In this document: positions 55,558 to 64,000 of the stretch, one piece after another
Layout of the letters: every line of letters begins with the position of its first letter
Position numbering within the stretch: the first letter of the stretch is position 1
Assembly: GCF_017565305.1 (NCBI RefSeq)
Contig: NZ_JAGEKP010000007.1
Coordinates: forward strand, 186,001-250,000
Direction of reading: 5' to 3'
Source of the DNA: Leifsonia sp. TF02-11
GTDB taxonomy: Bacteria > Actinomycetota > Actinomycetes > Actinomycetales > Microbacteriaceae
Length of the DNA stretch: 64,000 bases
Translations under genes and position numbers: made by a program
The notes under the pieces: generated by a model
Told to the model about the DNA's origin: nothing
Seen by the model: only the letters and a program-made list of their open reading frames with translations
The model's database searches: none

Positions 55558-57084
55558 ATGGCGGCTGCAAATTCAGGGAACGATGCGATTTCAGCCCGGC
55601 ACCCGATCAGATCGGCGCGTGCCGGGTCGGTCGCGGCCGTCGGGGTGCCGGGCGCCCTCCTGCTCGGGATGCTCGGTGCGACCCTGAGCGCCGCGGGACC
55701 AGCCGCCGCCGCGACCGTCGATGTCCGGAGCGTCTGTACCGCGTCGCAGACCAGCGGCACCACCATCACCCTCACCGCCGACTGCGCCACGACCGACAAC
55801 CTGACCGTTCCCGACGGATTCACGCTGAACGGAGCGGGCCACACCATCACGGCCACCGACGCGTCGCTGGCCAGCCCGCTGCTCGGGGCGGTACTGAGCA
55901 ACGCCGCCGGCGCGACCTCGATGAACATCGAGAACCTCACCGTGCGGGGTGCCTACCTGCCGCGCGCCGCGAACGACGCCACCACCAACGCGCCGTTCTT
56001 CGGGATCCAGTTCCTGTCCGCGTCCGGATCGGTGACGAATGTGACCGTCACCGGGATCACCCGTCACCAGACCTACAACTTCGGGCAGGGCATCCAGATC
56101 GACGCCACCAACGGCACGCCGCAGACGCTCACCGTCACGAACGCGCAGGTCACCGACTTCCAGAAGAACGGCCTCACCGCCAACGGCGCCGCCACCATGA
56201 ACGTCACCGGTTCCACCCTCGGGCCGCCGGACACGACCATTCCACTGCCTCCGCCGCCGGTCCCCGGGAACATCGCGCAGAACTCCGTGCAGTACTTCAA
56301 CTCCAGCGGCGTGTTCGCGCACAACACCGTCGTCACCTACACCGCCGACAACTCGGTCAGCAGCTCGACCGGGATGCTGCTCTTCACCGCCGACAACGTC
56401 ACCGTCGACCACAACACCATCACCGGACCGAGCGGCGCCGACATCGGCATCAACGTCAGCGGCGGCACGAACATCACCATCTCGTACAACGCCATCGGAC
56501 GATCCCCGATCGGGCCGGGACTCCACGACTTCTGGGGGTTCGGCGCCGCCGGCTACTCCGGTGCCGGCGCGACGACGACCCTGATCTGCAACACGTTCTC
56601 GGGCTGGAATCTCAACCTGCGCTCGCTGACCCAGCCGCCGTGCATCATCACCACATCGCTGCCCGATGGGACGGTCGGGACGGGGTACTCGACGGTCTTG
56701 GAGGCAACGACAGAGAACCCGCAGCCCGAGCTGACCTGGAGCGTGGTCGGCGGCGGCCTCCCGCCCGGACTCACCCTGAACCCCGACGGGACGATCACCG
56801 GGACGCCGACCACCGCAGGAACCTACGCGTTCACCGCGCAGGTCTCCGACCCCGTCGACGGGATCGCGACGCGCGAGTTCACGATCACGATTCACCCGAC
56901 TCCGCCTCCGCCACCCCCGCCACCGCCGCCGCCCGCGCCGCCGGGGACGGCCGAGGTGGGCGGCACGACCGAACTCGCACCGACCGGCTCCGGCACCGAC
57001 GGCGCCCTCGCGCTGGCGATCGTGCTTCCGCTGGCCGGGGCCGCAGCGCTCGTCGTTCGCGGCCGGCGTCGCCGATCGGGCTGA
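55558..57084 (+). CDS. Sortase-anchored beta-helix surface protein
   Basis: 508 residues from ATG 55558 (AGGGGAAG 9 nt upstream; GTG 55555 also possible). A signal peptide ends near AAA (about residue 52). A right-handed beta-helix (about 55-360) with many NxTxxxN rungs is followed by a putative Ig-like domain (LPDGTVGTGYSTVLEA...) and a Pro-rich spacer. The C-terminal sorting signal has LAPTG, a hydrophobic helix and an RRRRR tail. LAxTG is recognised by class E sortases, so it is likely linked to peptidoglycan. Confidence 0.8.
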   Translation: MAAANSGNDAISARHPIRSARAGSVAAVGVPGALLLGMLGATLSAAGPAAAATVDVRSVCTASQTSGTTITLTADCATTDNLTVPDGFTLNGAGHTITATDASLASPLLGAVLSNAAGATSMNIENLTVRGAYLPRAANDATTNAPFFGIQFLSASGSVTNVTVTGITRHQTYNFGQGIQIDATNGTPQTLTVTNAQVTDFQKNGLTANGAATMNVTGSTLGPPDTTIPLPPPPVPGNIAQNSVQYFNSSGVFAHNTVVTYTADNSVSSSTGMLLFTADNVTVDHNTITGPSGADIGINVSGGTNITISYNAIGRSPIGPGLHDFWGFGAAGYSGAGATTTLICNTFSGWNLNLRSLTQPPCIITTSLPDGTVGTGYSTVLEATTENPQPELTWSVVGGGLPPGLTLNPDGTITGTPTTAGTYAFTAQVSDPVDGIATREFTITIHPTPPPPPPPPPPPAPPGTAEVGGTTELAPTGSGTDGALALAIVLPLAGAAALVVRGRRRRSG

Positions 57085-57130
57085 CGTCGGGGTGCGGAAG
57101 CCTCACGGCAGCACCACTAGAGTGACGCTC

Positions 57131-57691
57131 GTGAGTCATGCCGACAGCGCCAGCCCGCCCGTGGTCGTCTCAGCGCCGCATCGCAACGTCGTGGCGAACG
57201 TCGCCGGGGGGACCTTCATCGGCGTCGTGGGTCTCCTCGCCGGCGCGGGCATCTTCGTGCCATACCCCCCTGCGGAGAGCACCGTCCGGCTGCCGCTGAT
57301 CATCGGTGCGATCGTGCTGATCACCTTCGCGGTGTTCTGCGTCGTACGCGCCCCCAGGCTCGGGGTGACCCTCGACGCCGACCGCGCGGTCGTCACCGGT
57401 CAGTTCTGGTCGCGCACGGTGCCCCGCGACTCGATCGTGGACGTCGCACCGTTGCCCGCGTTCGTCTGGCGCGACGCGAACGGCCGAAAGCACCGCACTC
57501 CGATCAGCGCGCTCAACGTCTGGCGCGACGTCGATCGCGCCCCAGCGGAACTGCGCAACGAGATAGCAGGGAAGACCCGCGCCATCATCGATTGGGCGCG
57601 CTCCGGAGACAACGCCTTCGCACGGACGCCGGTTCCCGCCGACGACACCGCCGAAGAGACCGAGGATCCGTTCAGCACTCTTGGGCTGTAG
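57131..57691 (+). CDS. Membrane protein with PH-like C-terminal domain
   Basis: 186 residues from GTG 57131, which lies 7 nt after TAGAGT (leaderless). Two transmembrane helices (about 19-41 and 52-73) are followed by a soluble domain that resembles a bacterial PH domain (LGVTLDADRAVVTGQFWSRTVPRDSIVDV). The longer frame from GTG 57092 is less likely. The function is unknown. Confidence 0.6.
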   Translation: MSHADSASPPVVVSAPHRNVVANVAGGTFIGVVGLLAGAGIFVPYPPAESTVRLPLIIGAIVLITFAVFCVVRAPRLGVTLDADRAVVTGQFWSRTVPRDSIVDVAPLPAFVWRDANGRKHRTPISALNVWRDVDRAPAELRNEIAGKTRAIIDWARSGDNAFARTPVPADDTAEETEDPFSTLGL

Positions 57692-57761
57692 GCCGGACGT
57701 CGCGCACGGTCACGGTGCGGTCACCTCCCGCGGTGTGCTCCTGCTCGTCCACGCCCAACGG

Positions 57762-57798
57762 GGGACCGCGGGGCTCCAGGCGGATACCTCGCGGTCCC
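57762..57798. terminator. Hairpin between convergent genes
   Basis: A perfect 9-bp stem, GGGACCGCG/CGCGGTCCC (57762-57770 with 57790-57798), just beyond the end of the convergent GH43-like gene and about 70 bp after the membrane-protein stop. Confidence 0.6.
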
Positions 57799-57805
57799 GC
57801 GCAGG

Positions 57806-60469
57806 TCACTGCACCGTCAGGTCCACGGGCCACACCGTCGTGTCGTAGCTGCTGTCGCCGTTTCTGTCGACCACGAATCTCACCTTGTCGCCCGACGTGA
57901 TCGGGGTGGAGAACGAGGTGTCGAAGCCGAAGGCGTCGGTGGCGGAGAGGGTGGCCCAGCCCGATGCCGGCCAGACCTGGGTGTTGTTGACCATGACCTT
58001 CGCCCGTACCCCGTCTCCTCCCGTGACGTCGCCCTTCTGGATCCAGCCGGCGACGGAGAGCGTCCCCGTGGCCGAGGCCGTCCAGGTGCGCACCGACGCC
58101 GAATTGGTGTCCGGGTGCTGGTAGTCGGCCGCGACGAGCGTTCCGGTGCCCGGGCGCTCCCATCGCATCGTCGACGCGTTCCAGGTCAGGTTCGTGTAGT
58201 TCGTGCCGTCGAAGTACTCGTAGGAGAACCCGTTGGCGCCCTGCGTCGAGGAGAACGCGGAACTCGAGCTGGTCGTCGACTTGACCGTCGAGTACGCGAT
58301 CGTCGGGTTCCAGGCGGTGCTGTCCGCGGTGGTGTCGCCGTTCGCGTCCACGACGAAGAGGACCCTGTCGCCGGCGTTCACATGCTGATAGGTGTCGACG
58401 TTGTATCCGGTGCCGTCGTTGTACGCGATGGTCTGCCATCCCGATGCCGGCCACACTGTGGTCCTGTTGACCATGACCCGCACCCGCACGCCGTTTCCCG
58501 CGGAGGTGTCCTGCTTGGCGACGTTGCCCGTGATGTGCACGACGCCGTCCGCCGGCGCCCTCCAGACTCGCGCCGCCGCGCTCGCGTCCGGCTGCACCGT
58601 GCTCGAGCCGACGGCAGCGAGCGTACCGGCCTTCTGCCACTGCGATGCCGACGCGTTGTAGGTCATCGGCACCCACTGCCCGTAGGTTGCCGCCGGATCG
58701 AGGGGCGACTGGTACATGTACGTCCAGCCCGACTGGCCCTGCGTCGATGAGAAGCCGGTGGAGGCGGTGTACGTCGCATCGACGGCCGTCGGAGCGACGG
58801 GGTCGGTGGGGGCGGGCGCCGTGTTGTTGTAGACCTCGAACTCGGCCAGGTCGAAGTTGAATGGGACGAACGGCTCAGCATTGCCCGAGAGCCGGCTCCA
58901 CGACAGGCGCACGTAACGATAGTTCTGGCCGGCGAAGTCCAACGTCACGGTCGCGCCGTCGCGGGGCTTCTCGAATCCTGTCTTCGAGGTGATCGTCGTC
59001 CACGGTCCGCTCGCGCCCGACGATCCTGCGAGACTGAAGTCGGTCGGGAAGCCGTTCCCCCATTTGGCGGCCGGCTGCAGCCGGACCCGGTTGAACGCCT
59101 TGGTGGAGCCGAGGTCGACCTGGATCCAGCCGGTGTTGTCGGCGGTGTTGGTCCGCTTGTCGGAGATGAAGTCCGTGCCGAAGTCGCCGTCGACGAGGTT
59201 CTGGGCCGACCCGAAACCGAAGTTCGAGTCCGCGGTGGCCGTGACGCCTGCGGCGAGGTTGGTCTGGGTGTCGAAGGTGATGAGGCGGCGGTGGACCTCG
59301 TAGTTCTTATTGCCGAGCACGTAGAACATCCAGGCCGTCTGGCCGATCTGGTCCGATGTCGCGTTGGCACCCGTTCCCGCTCCGACGAGGTTCACGTACG
59401 CGATGAAGTTCGCGCTGTCGCCGTAGGTCGAGGACTTCGCCGTCTCCTGGTAGAGGAACTCCGGCTTGCTCCAGTCGACCAGGTTCGTGCTGTAGCTGAG
59501 GTAGACGCCCTCGCCGCTGGCAAAGCTGAGCACGTACTTGTTGAGGTAGGTGCTCCAGACGATCGAATGCTGTTCGTTCTTGGGTTGGCGCTGGTTCGCG
59601 GCTGAGAGCACGTAGGTCTCGTGGCCGCCCTGGCCGGGCTCGGTGAAGGCGCCGTTCCAGTACTTGTACCAGGTTCCGGGCGCTCCCTTGTCGGAGATGG
59701 CCGAACGCGCGACAGCCATGTTGCCGCGGTTGGTGGCGACGCCGGCGGGAACACCCGCCGGGTTGATGTAGGTGAACTGGTTGTAGATCATGTAGAGGTA
59801 GCCGTCGTTCCCGGGGATCACGTCCAGGTCGCCCGGCCCACCGACCTTTGGCCAGCCGGCCTGCGAGTTGCAGTCGTTCGCCGGCGGCTGGAAGTTCCGT
59901 GCGCCGTCGAGACTCAGCGCGACTCCCTGGTAGGTCCAGTTCGCGCCCTGGTCGCTCGACTTCCAGACGCCGATCGTGCGGAGGTCGGACCCGACGCCGG
60001 GATTGCCGGTGTTGCACTGCGAGCCGTCCTCCGTGTGCATGTAGCTGTACCAGTCTCCCGTCGCCGGGTCCTTCCAGAGGGTGAACGGCCACCAGCCCTC
60101 CGAGTCGTAGACGCGGCCGCGATCGGTGTGTCCCGTGGTGAGGCCGTTCATCTTCGTCGTCGGCACCAGATGGTTGACATCCGAGCCGCTGAACTGGAAC
60201 TGCTCGCACGCGCTGCTGTTCACGGGAGGGAGGGCGACGAGACCGCCGGTGCCCATGTCCTTCAGCGCGAACGCACCGTCGGTCCAGCAGTTGAACGGCT
60301 CGCTGAGGGTGTCGGCGCCCAGCGAGACGTTCACACCGCTCGGGGTCTGCGTCGGCAGGTTGAGCACGCCGGGGGAGGCGGCGAACGCCCAGGCTCCCCC
60401 GCCGAGGAGGAGTGCGGTGACACCGACCGTTGCAACGATTCGTGATCGCAGCGCTTTCTTCATGTGCAT
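57806..60469 (-). CDS. Secreted multi-module glycoside hydrolase (GH43-like) with CBM32-type domain
   Basis: 887 residues. A signal peptide (to about residue 31) is followed by a beta-propeller catalytic-like region (about 35-395) with repeated W/D/S blade motifs (GWWPFTLWKDPATGDWYSYM, VYLSYSTNLVDWSKPEF), then a discoidin/CBM32 domain (about 405-550). Two homologous C-terminal beta domains each start with FSSTQGxxG and contain the shared phrase TxVWPASGW. The exact hydrolase family is uncertain; BNR/sialidase-like propellers are possible. The divergent LacI gene lies 110 bp away with an operator between. Confidence 0.72.
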   Translation of the reverse strand: MHMKKALRSRIVATVGVTALLLGGGAWAFAASPGVLNLPTQTPSGVNVSLGADTLSEPFNCWTDGAFALKDMGTGGLVALPPVNSSACEQFQFSGSDVNHLVPTTKMNGLTTGHTDRGRVYDSEGWWPFTLWKDPATGDWYSYMHTEDGSQCNTGNPGVGSDLRTIGVWKSSDQGANWTYQGVALSLDGARNFQPPANDCNSQAGWPKVGGPGDLDVIPGNDGYLYMIYNQFTYINPAGVPAGVATNRGNMAVARSAISDKGAPGTWYKYWNGAFTEPGQGGHETYVLSAANQRQPKNEQHSIVWSTYLNKYVLSFASGEGVYLSYSTNLVDWSKPEFLYQETAKSSTYGDSANFIAYVNLVGAGTGANATSDQIGQTAWMFYVLGNKNYEVHRRLITFDTQTNLAAGVTATADSNFGFGSAQNLVDGDFGTDFISDKRTNTADNTGWIQVDLGSTKAFNRVRLQPAAKWGNGFPTDFSLAGSSGASGPWTTITSKTGFEKPRDGATVTLDFAGQNYRYVRLSWSRLSGNAEPFVPFNFDLAEFEVYNNTAPAPTDPVAPTAVDATYTASTGFSSTQGQSGWTYMYQSPLDPAATYGQWVPMTYNASASQWQKAGTLAAVGSSTVQPDASAAARVWRAPADGVVHITGNVAKQDTSAGNGVRVRVMVNRTTVWPASGWQTIAYNDGTGYNVDTYQHVNAGDRVLFVVDANGDTTADSTAWNPTIAYSTVKSTTSSSSAFSSTQGANGFSYEYFDGTNYTNLTWNASTMRWERPGTGTLVAADYQHPDTNSASVRTWTASATGTLSVAGWIQKGDVTGGDGVRAKVMVNNTQVWPASGWATLSATDAFGFDTSFSTPITSGDKVRFVVDRNGDSSYDTTVWPVDLTVQ

Positions 60470-60496
60470 CTCGTTTCTTCATTGAGAGATGGAAGC

Positions 60497-60512
60497 TTTG
60501 TATCGATGCAAA
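60497..60512. promoter_or_regulatory. LacI-type operator between GH43-like and LacI genes
   Basis: TTTGTATCGATGCAAA is an almost perfect 16-bp palindrome with a central ATCGAT, placed 28 bp before the GH43-like start and 67 bp before the LacI start. Confidence 0.6.
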
Positions 60513-60578
60513 AGGTAGAGTATCCACGCGAGGTCTGCAAGACTCGCGTTTCACGATCGACCGGGTTGGAGAGTGCCG

Positions 60579-61592
60579 ATGGGGGCAGTGCAGCAGTCAC
60601 CCAGGGTGGCGATCAGGGATGTGGCCGCTCGCGCCGCGGTCTCGCCGAGCAGCGTCTCGAACTACCTCAACCGGCGCGACCGGCTTTCCGCGCCCATGCA
60701 GGCCAGGATCGCCGCCGCGATCGCAGAGCTGGGATTCGTGCCGAACGACGCCGCGCGGCAGCTGCGGGTCGGCGAGAGTCCGCTCGTCGGCATCGTGGCG
60801 TTCGAGACCGCGAATCCCTTCTTCGTGCAGTTCGCCGAGGCTGTGGAGAGGGAGGTGGAGGCCCGCGGCCTGTTCGCGTTCTCCGCGCTGAGCAACGGCG
60901 ACCCCCGCCGGGAACGCGCGTACCTCGACCAACTCGAGCGTCAGCGCGTTCGCGGCATCCTGATCGCGCCGGCCGGGCACGTGGAGGAGCGTCTGCTGCA
61001 GCTGACCGGACGGGGGATCCCGTCCGTGATCTTCGGTCGTCGTTCCGAGGCGCCGGAGGTGTCCTCCGTCTCGTCGGACGACCACGCAGGCGGGTATGCG
61101 GCGGTACGGCATCTCGCCGAGCAGGGCCGGCATCGCGTCGCCGTCGTCGGCGCCGGGTTCGACGTCGCTCAGATCGGCGCCCGGCTCGGCGGCGCACTGC
61201 GCGCGGGGAGCGAGTTCGATGTCGCGATCGAGGTGATCGACGCCGGAACCCGGACGCTCGAGGGCGGCCGGACCGCCGGTGCCGTCCTCGCCGGGAACTC
61301 GGGACAGCGGAGCTTCGACGGGGTCTTCGCGATGAACGACCTCCTCGCCATCGGTGTCCTCGAACAGCTCCTCTCCGCGGGGGTCGCCGTCCCGGAGCAG
61401 CTCGCACTCGTCGGCTACGACGACATCCCGTTCGCGCGCTCGACCGCTGTGCCCGTGACGTCGGTCGCCCACGACCACGCGGAACTCGGTCGCCGGGCGG
61501 TGAGGATCCTTCTGGATGGCACGGGCTCACCCGAGCAGCTCGTCCTGCAGCCGGGTCTCCGGGTCCGTGCGTCCAGTGTCGGCGCGGCGTGA
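60579..61592 (+). CDS. LacI-family transcriptional regulator
   Basis: 337 residues from ATG 60579 (GTG 60573 also in frame). The HTH (VAIRDVAARAAVSPSSVSNYLNRRDRLSAPM) is followed by a sugar-binding-type effector domain. It is divergent from the GH43-like gene and probably controls it through the palindrome between them. Confidence 0.9.
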   Translation: MGAVQQSPRVAIRDVAARAAVSPSSVSNYLNRRDRLSAPMQARIAAAIAELGFVPNDAARQLRVGESPLVGIVAFETANPFFVQFAEAVEREVEARGLFAFSALSNGDPRRERAYLDQLERQRVRGILIAPAGHVEERLLQLTGRGIPSVIFGRRSEAPEVSSVSSDDHAGGYAAVRHLAEQGRHRVAVVGAGFDVAQIGARLGGALRAGSEFDVAIEVIDAGTRTLEGGRTAGAVLAGNSGQRSFDGVFAMNDLLAIGVLEQLLSAGVAVPEQLALVGYDDIPFARSTAVPVTSVAHDHAELGRRAVRILLDGTGSPEQLVLQPGLRVRASSVGAA

Positions 61593-61608
61593 CGGCCGGC
61601 GTCGCCCG

Positions 61609-62466
61609 CTAGAAGGGGATCTCGGTCACCGACGGGCTCGCGAAGCGCCGCCGATACTCGCGGGGAGACATCCCGTAGAGCGCGCGAAACCGCCGGCTCG
61701 CGTAGTTGGGATCCTCCCAGCCGACCGAGCGGCCCACCGCGGCCACGCTCGCGGTCGATGACGCGAGCTGTGTCGCAGCCGACTCGCCTCTGGCCTGCAT
61801 GAGCCACGCCATCGGCGGGAGACCGACGTGCGCCTTGAACAGCCGGTGGACGAGCGGTGCCGAGACGTTGAGGCGCTGCGCGAGCTCGGAGATCGTCCAG
61901 CCGTGGGCGAGATCCGACTGCATCAGCTGCATCATCCGGACGACGGTCTCCGCCGCGTCGTCGTCGTACTGCCGGGAGACGGACGGCACGTTCTCGGTGA
62001 GGATCTCGATGACAGCGCCCGTGAGCCCGATCGCCCGCGCGACGTGCTCGCCGGGGCGGAGGCCGGCCAGCTGACCGATGAGCGCCAATGCCGCCGTCAG
62101 CGACTCGGGACCGAGCACACCCAGGTTGGGCGTGCCCTGGAGCAGGGCGCGCGAGAGGGAGGGATAGCGCACGAGCCAGGAGAGGTCGCGGTGCAGAAGT
62201 TCGGGTCCGAGGTAGACATTGAACGTCCAGAGCTCGTCCGGCTCCCAGTAGGCGTGCCAGGTTCCCGGTCGGATCAGGATGACCGAACCCGGTTCGAGCC
62301 GTGTCGCATTCCCGCGGGTGCGATGGAGGCCGTACCCGCGGGACACGACGGCCAGCTCGAGGTATTCGTGCATGTGCTCGGGGATCCCGTCGAGGGCGGG
62401 AACCTCGTTCGCGGCGATGGGCAGCCTGCCGGGGGTGAACACTTCGTGTCGTTGGATCGAGCGCAT
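61609..62466 (-). CDS. AraC-family regulator
   Basis: 285 residues. An N-terminal cupin sensor (EVPALDGIPEHMHEYLELAVVSRG) is followed by a C-terminal double HTH (TISELAQRLNVSAPLVHRLFKAHVGLPPMAWLMQ ... GWEDPNYASRRFRALYGMSPREYRRR). It is convergent with the LacI gene and divergent from the sugar ABC operon that starts 163 bp upstream, its most likely target. Confidence 0.9.
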   Translation of the reverse strand: MRSIQRHEVFTPGRLPIAANEVPALDGIPEHMHEYLELAVVSRGYGLHRTRGNATRLEPGSVILIRPGTWHAYWEPDELWTFNVYLGPELLHRDLSWLVRYPSLSRALLQGTPNLGVLGPESLTAALALIGQLAGLRPGEHVARAIGLTGAVIEILTENVPSVSRQYDDDAAETVVRMMQLMQSDLAHGWTISELAQRLNVSAPLVHRLFKAHVGLPPMAWLMQARGESAATQLASSTASVAAVGRSVGWEDPNYASRRFRALYGMSPREYRRRFASPSVTEIPF

Positions 62467-62628
62467 CGCGGGCCTTTCTCGGGACTCGCTCCATGATGGG
62501 GCCGGCGGCGTCGTGAGGCCAGTTTCTGCAGGATCGTGCTAGTTCTCGATAGTCCAGTACTACTCCAGGCGTCGAACGCACGTGAAAATCGATCCTGCAT
62601 TCACCCCGAGCTCAAGGAGAGCGCAGCA

Positions 62629-63573
62629 ATGTCCACTGTCGTACACGCCCCCTCTCCGGCGGCCGACACCCGTGCGGCGGTCACGCCTCCGCGGCGCCGG
62701 CGGCCCTGGAGAGGAGTGCGCGTTTCCCTCTGGTTCGCCGGTCCGGCGCTGGCGCTCTACCTCTTCGTCTCGGTGTGGCCCGCCCTCCGCGGTGCCTTCT
62801 TCGCCTTCACGGACTGGGACGGCATCTCGTCCGGTTTCCGCTTCGTGGGCTTCGACAACTTCGCGCGGGTGCTGCAGGATCCCCTGGCGCTCGCCTCGCT
62901 GGTGAACACGTTCGTGCTGGCCGCTGTCGTCATGGTGCTACAAAATGCGATCGGCCTGGCTCTGGCTCTCGCCCTCAACACACGGCTGAAGACGAGCGGG
63001 GCGCTGCGGGTGGCCTTCTTCGCCCCCGTCGTGCTGACCCCGCTCGTCGCCGGGTACATCTGGAGCTATCTGCTGGCGCCGGACGGCGGGGTCAACAGCG
63101 TCTTCCGGGCGATCGGCCTCGGGGCGTTCGCGCAGGACTGGCTGGGCGATCCGAAGTTCGCGCTCGGCTCGATCTGCGTGGCGATCCTGTGGCAGTTCAG
63201 CGGCTACTCGATGGTCATCTACATGGCGGGGCTCAAGGGGATCCCCAGCGAGCTGATCGAGGCGGCGGTCGTCGACGGGGCCGGCCCCTGGACGCGGTTC
63301 CGCTCCATCGTCTTCCCGCTGATCAACGGCGCCTTCGTGATCAACCTTCTTCTGACGCTGATCGGAGGGCTCGGCCAGTTCGACCAGGTGTTCGCCATGA
63401 CTCAGGGCGGCCCGGGCACGTCGACGGTCACGATCTCGCTCGTCATCTACAAGAACGGCTTCCAGCTGGGCGACTACCCGTTCGCCACAGCTCTCGCGGT
63501 GCTGCTCTCCCTCGTCGTCGGGGTGCTCGCCCTCCTGCAGTACCGGCTCACGTCGCGGCAGGTCCAGCGATGA
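62629..63573 (+). CDS. Carbohydrate ABC transporter permease (MalF type)
   Basis: 314 residues with six transmembrane helices and the EAA loop ELIEAAVVDGAGPWTRFRSIVFPLI. AAGGAGAGCGCAGCA precedes the ATG. It starts a second sugar importer operon, separate from the island one, probably regulated by the divergent AraC gene. No substrate-binding gene precedes it in the window. Confidence 0.92.
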   Translation: MSTVVHAPSPAADTRAAVTPPRRRRPWRGVRVSLWFAGPALALYLFVSVWPALRGAFFAFTDWDGISSGFRFVGFDNFARVLQDPLALASLVNTFVLAAVVMVLQNAIGLALALALNTRLKTSGALRVAFFAPVVLTPLVAGYIWSYLLAPDGGVNSVFRAIGLGAFAQDWLGDPKFALGSICVAILWQFSGYSMVIYMAGLKGIPSELIEAAVVDGAGPWTRFRSIVFPLINGAFVINLLLTLIGGLGQFDQVFAMTQGGPGTSTVTISLVIYKNGFQLGDYPFATALAVLLSLVVGVLALLQYRLTSRQVQR

Positions 63574-64000
63574 TCAACCGGTACACCGGGCGCAGCCTGG
63601 CCCTCGAGATCACGATGTGGGCGATCGCGCTCCTCTTCCTGCTCCCCTTGGTGGGGCTCGTGAACCTCTCGCTCAAGGCCCCGCACAATCCGTCCGGCGC
63701 CTTCGAGTTCGACGGCGAGTACAGCTTCGTCAACTATGTGCGCGCCTGGAACGACGGGCACCTGGGCGCCGCGCTCGCGAACAGCGCGGTGATCGCGATC
63801 GTCAGCGTCGTCGCCGTCCTCCTCCTCGCGTCGCTCGCCGCCTACCCGCTGGCCCGGGTGGGCACACGCTGGCCGCGCTGGCTCTTCTACCTGTTCCTCG
63901 CGGGGCTGATCATCCCGGGGCAACTCGGCGTCCTCCCGCTCTACACGAGCATGCGGGACCTGGGACTGGTCGGGAACATCGCCGGTGTCATCGTCGCGAG
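63570..64000 (+). CDS. Carbohydrate ABC transporter permease (MalG type), 3'-truncated by window edge
   Basis: The first 143 residues of a MalG-type permease; the frame is open to the last base. The ATG overlaps the MalF-type stop (ATGA). Three transmembrane helices are visible, with PLYTSMRDLGLVGN typical of the region before the EAA loop. Confidence 0.88.
   Translation, partial: MINRYTGRSLALEITMWAIALLFLLPLVGLVNLSLKAPHNPSGAFEFDGEYSFVNYVRAWNDGHLGAALANSAVIAIVSVVAVLLLASLAAYPLARVGTRWPRWLFYLFLAGLIIPGQLGVLPLYTSMRDLGLVGNIAGVIVA

Overview
The window is a high-GC actinobacterial chromosome segment, most likely Microbacteriaceae (Leifsonia-like). The evidence is the very high GC, frequent GTG starts and 4-nt stop/start overlaps, many apparently leaderless genes, and an actinobacterial housekeeping order: a folate operon running into DUF3180 and PH-domain membrane proteins, then panC, lysS, clpC, an ArgA-type acetyltransferase and radA. 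The genus is an inference.

Layout. Bases 1-22 kb are core chromosome: folE(partial)-folP-folB-folK-DUF3180-two PH proteins-DUF2520-panC-lysS, a CtaG-like protein, a phospholipase-D synthase, a VapBC pair, a pirin, clpC, argA-like, radA, an alpha/beta hydrolase and an SGNH hydrolase. Two repeat arrays interrupt this part: a 171-bp tandem repeat between folE and folP, and a hairpin repeat after radA.

Bases 22.1-54.8 kb look like a genomic island. A tRNA-Ser(CGA) gene at 22100-22189 has its last 27 bases repeated exactly at 54802-54828, and each copy is followed by a related terminator. I see no integrase. The left part of the island holds a DUF2975/HTH pair, gene remnants, an ABC-2 exporter, a two-component system and small membrane proteins. 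The centre (30.5-38.8 kb) is the most unusual part. It has an SdpI-type immunity gene, an AvrD-family (syringolide-synthase-like) gene, a gamma-butyrolactone-receptor-like TetR gene and an epimerase. These are followed by a reverse-strand operon with two lasso-peptide precursor genes too short for routine gene calling, lasso enzymes B1, B2 and C, and a complete SdpC-SdpA-SdpB toxin set lying between the two precursors. The right part is a LacI-controlled carbohydrate operon: ABC importer, GH42, acetyl-xylan-esterase-like protein, two FAD oxidoreductases and a beta-helix protein.

Bases 54.8-64 kb, beyond the second att copy, carry a sortase-anchored (LAPTG) beta-helix surface protein, a small PH-like membrane protein, a multi-module GH43-like secreted protein, LacI and AraC regulators, and the start of a second sugar ABC importer that runs off the window.

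Working model (inference): the island encodes a population-density-controlled double antimicrobial system. An AvrD-made signal sensed by the TetR receptor would control an operon making two lasso peptides and an SDP-like membrane toxin, with SdpI and the ABC/two-component module giving self-protection or export.
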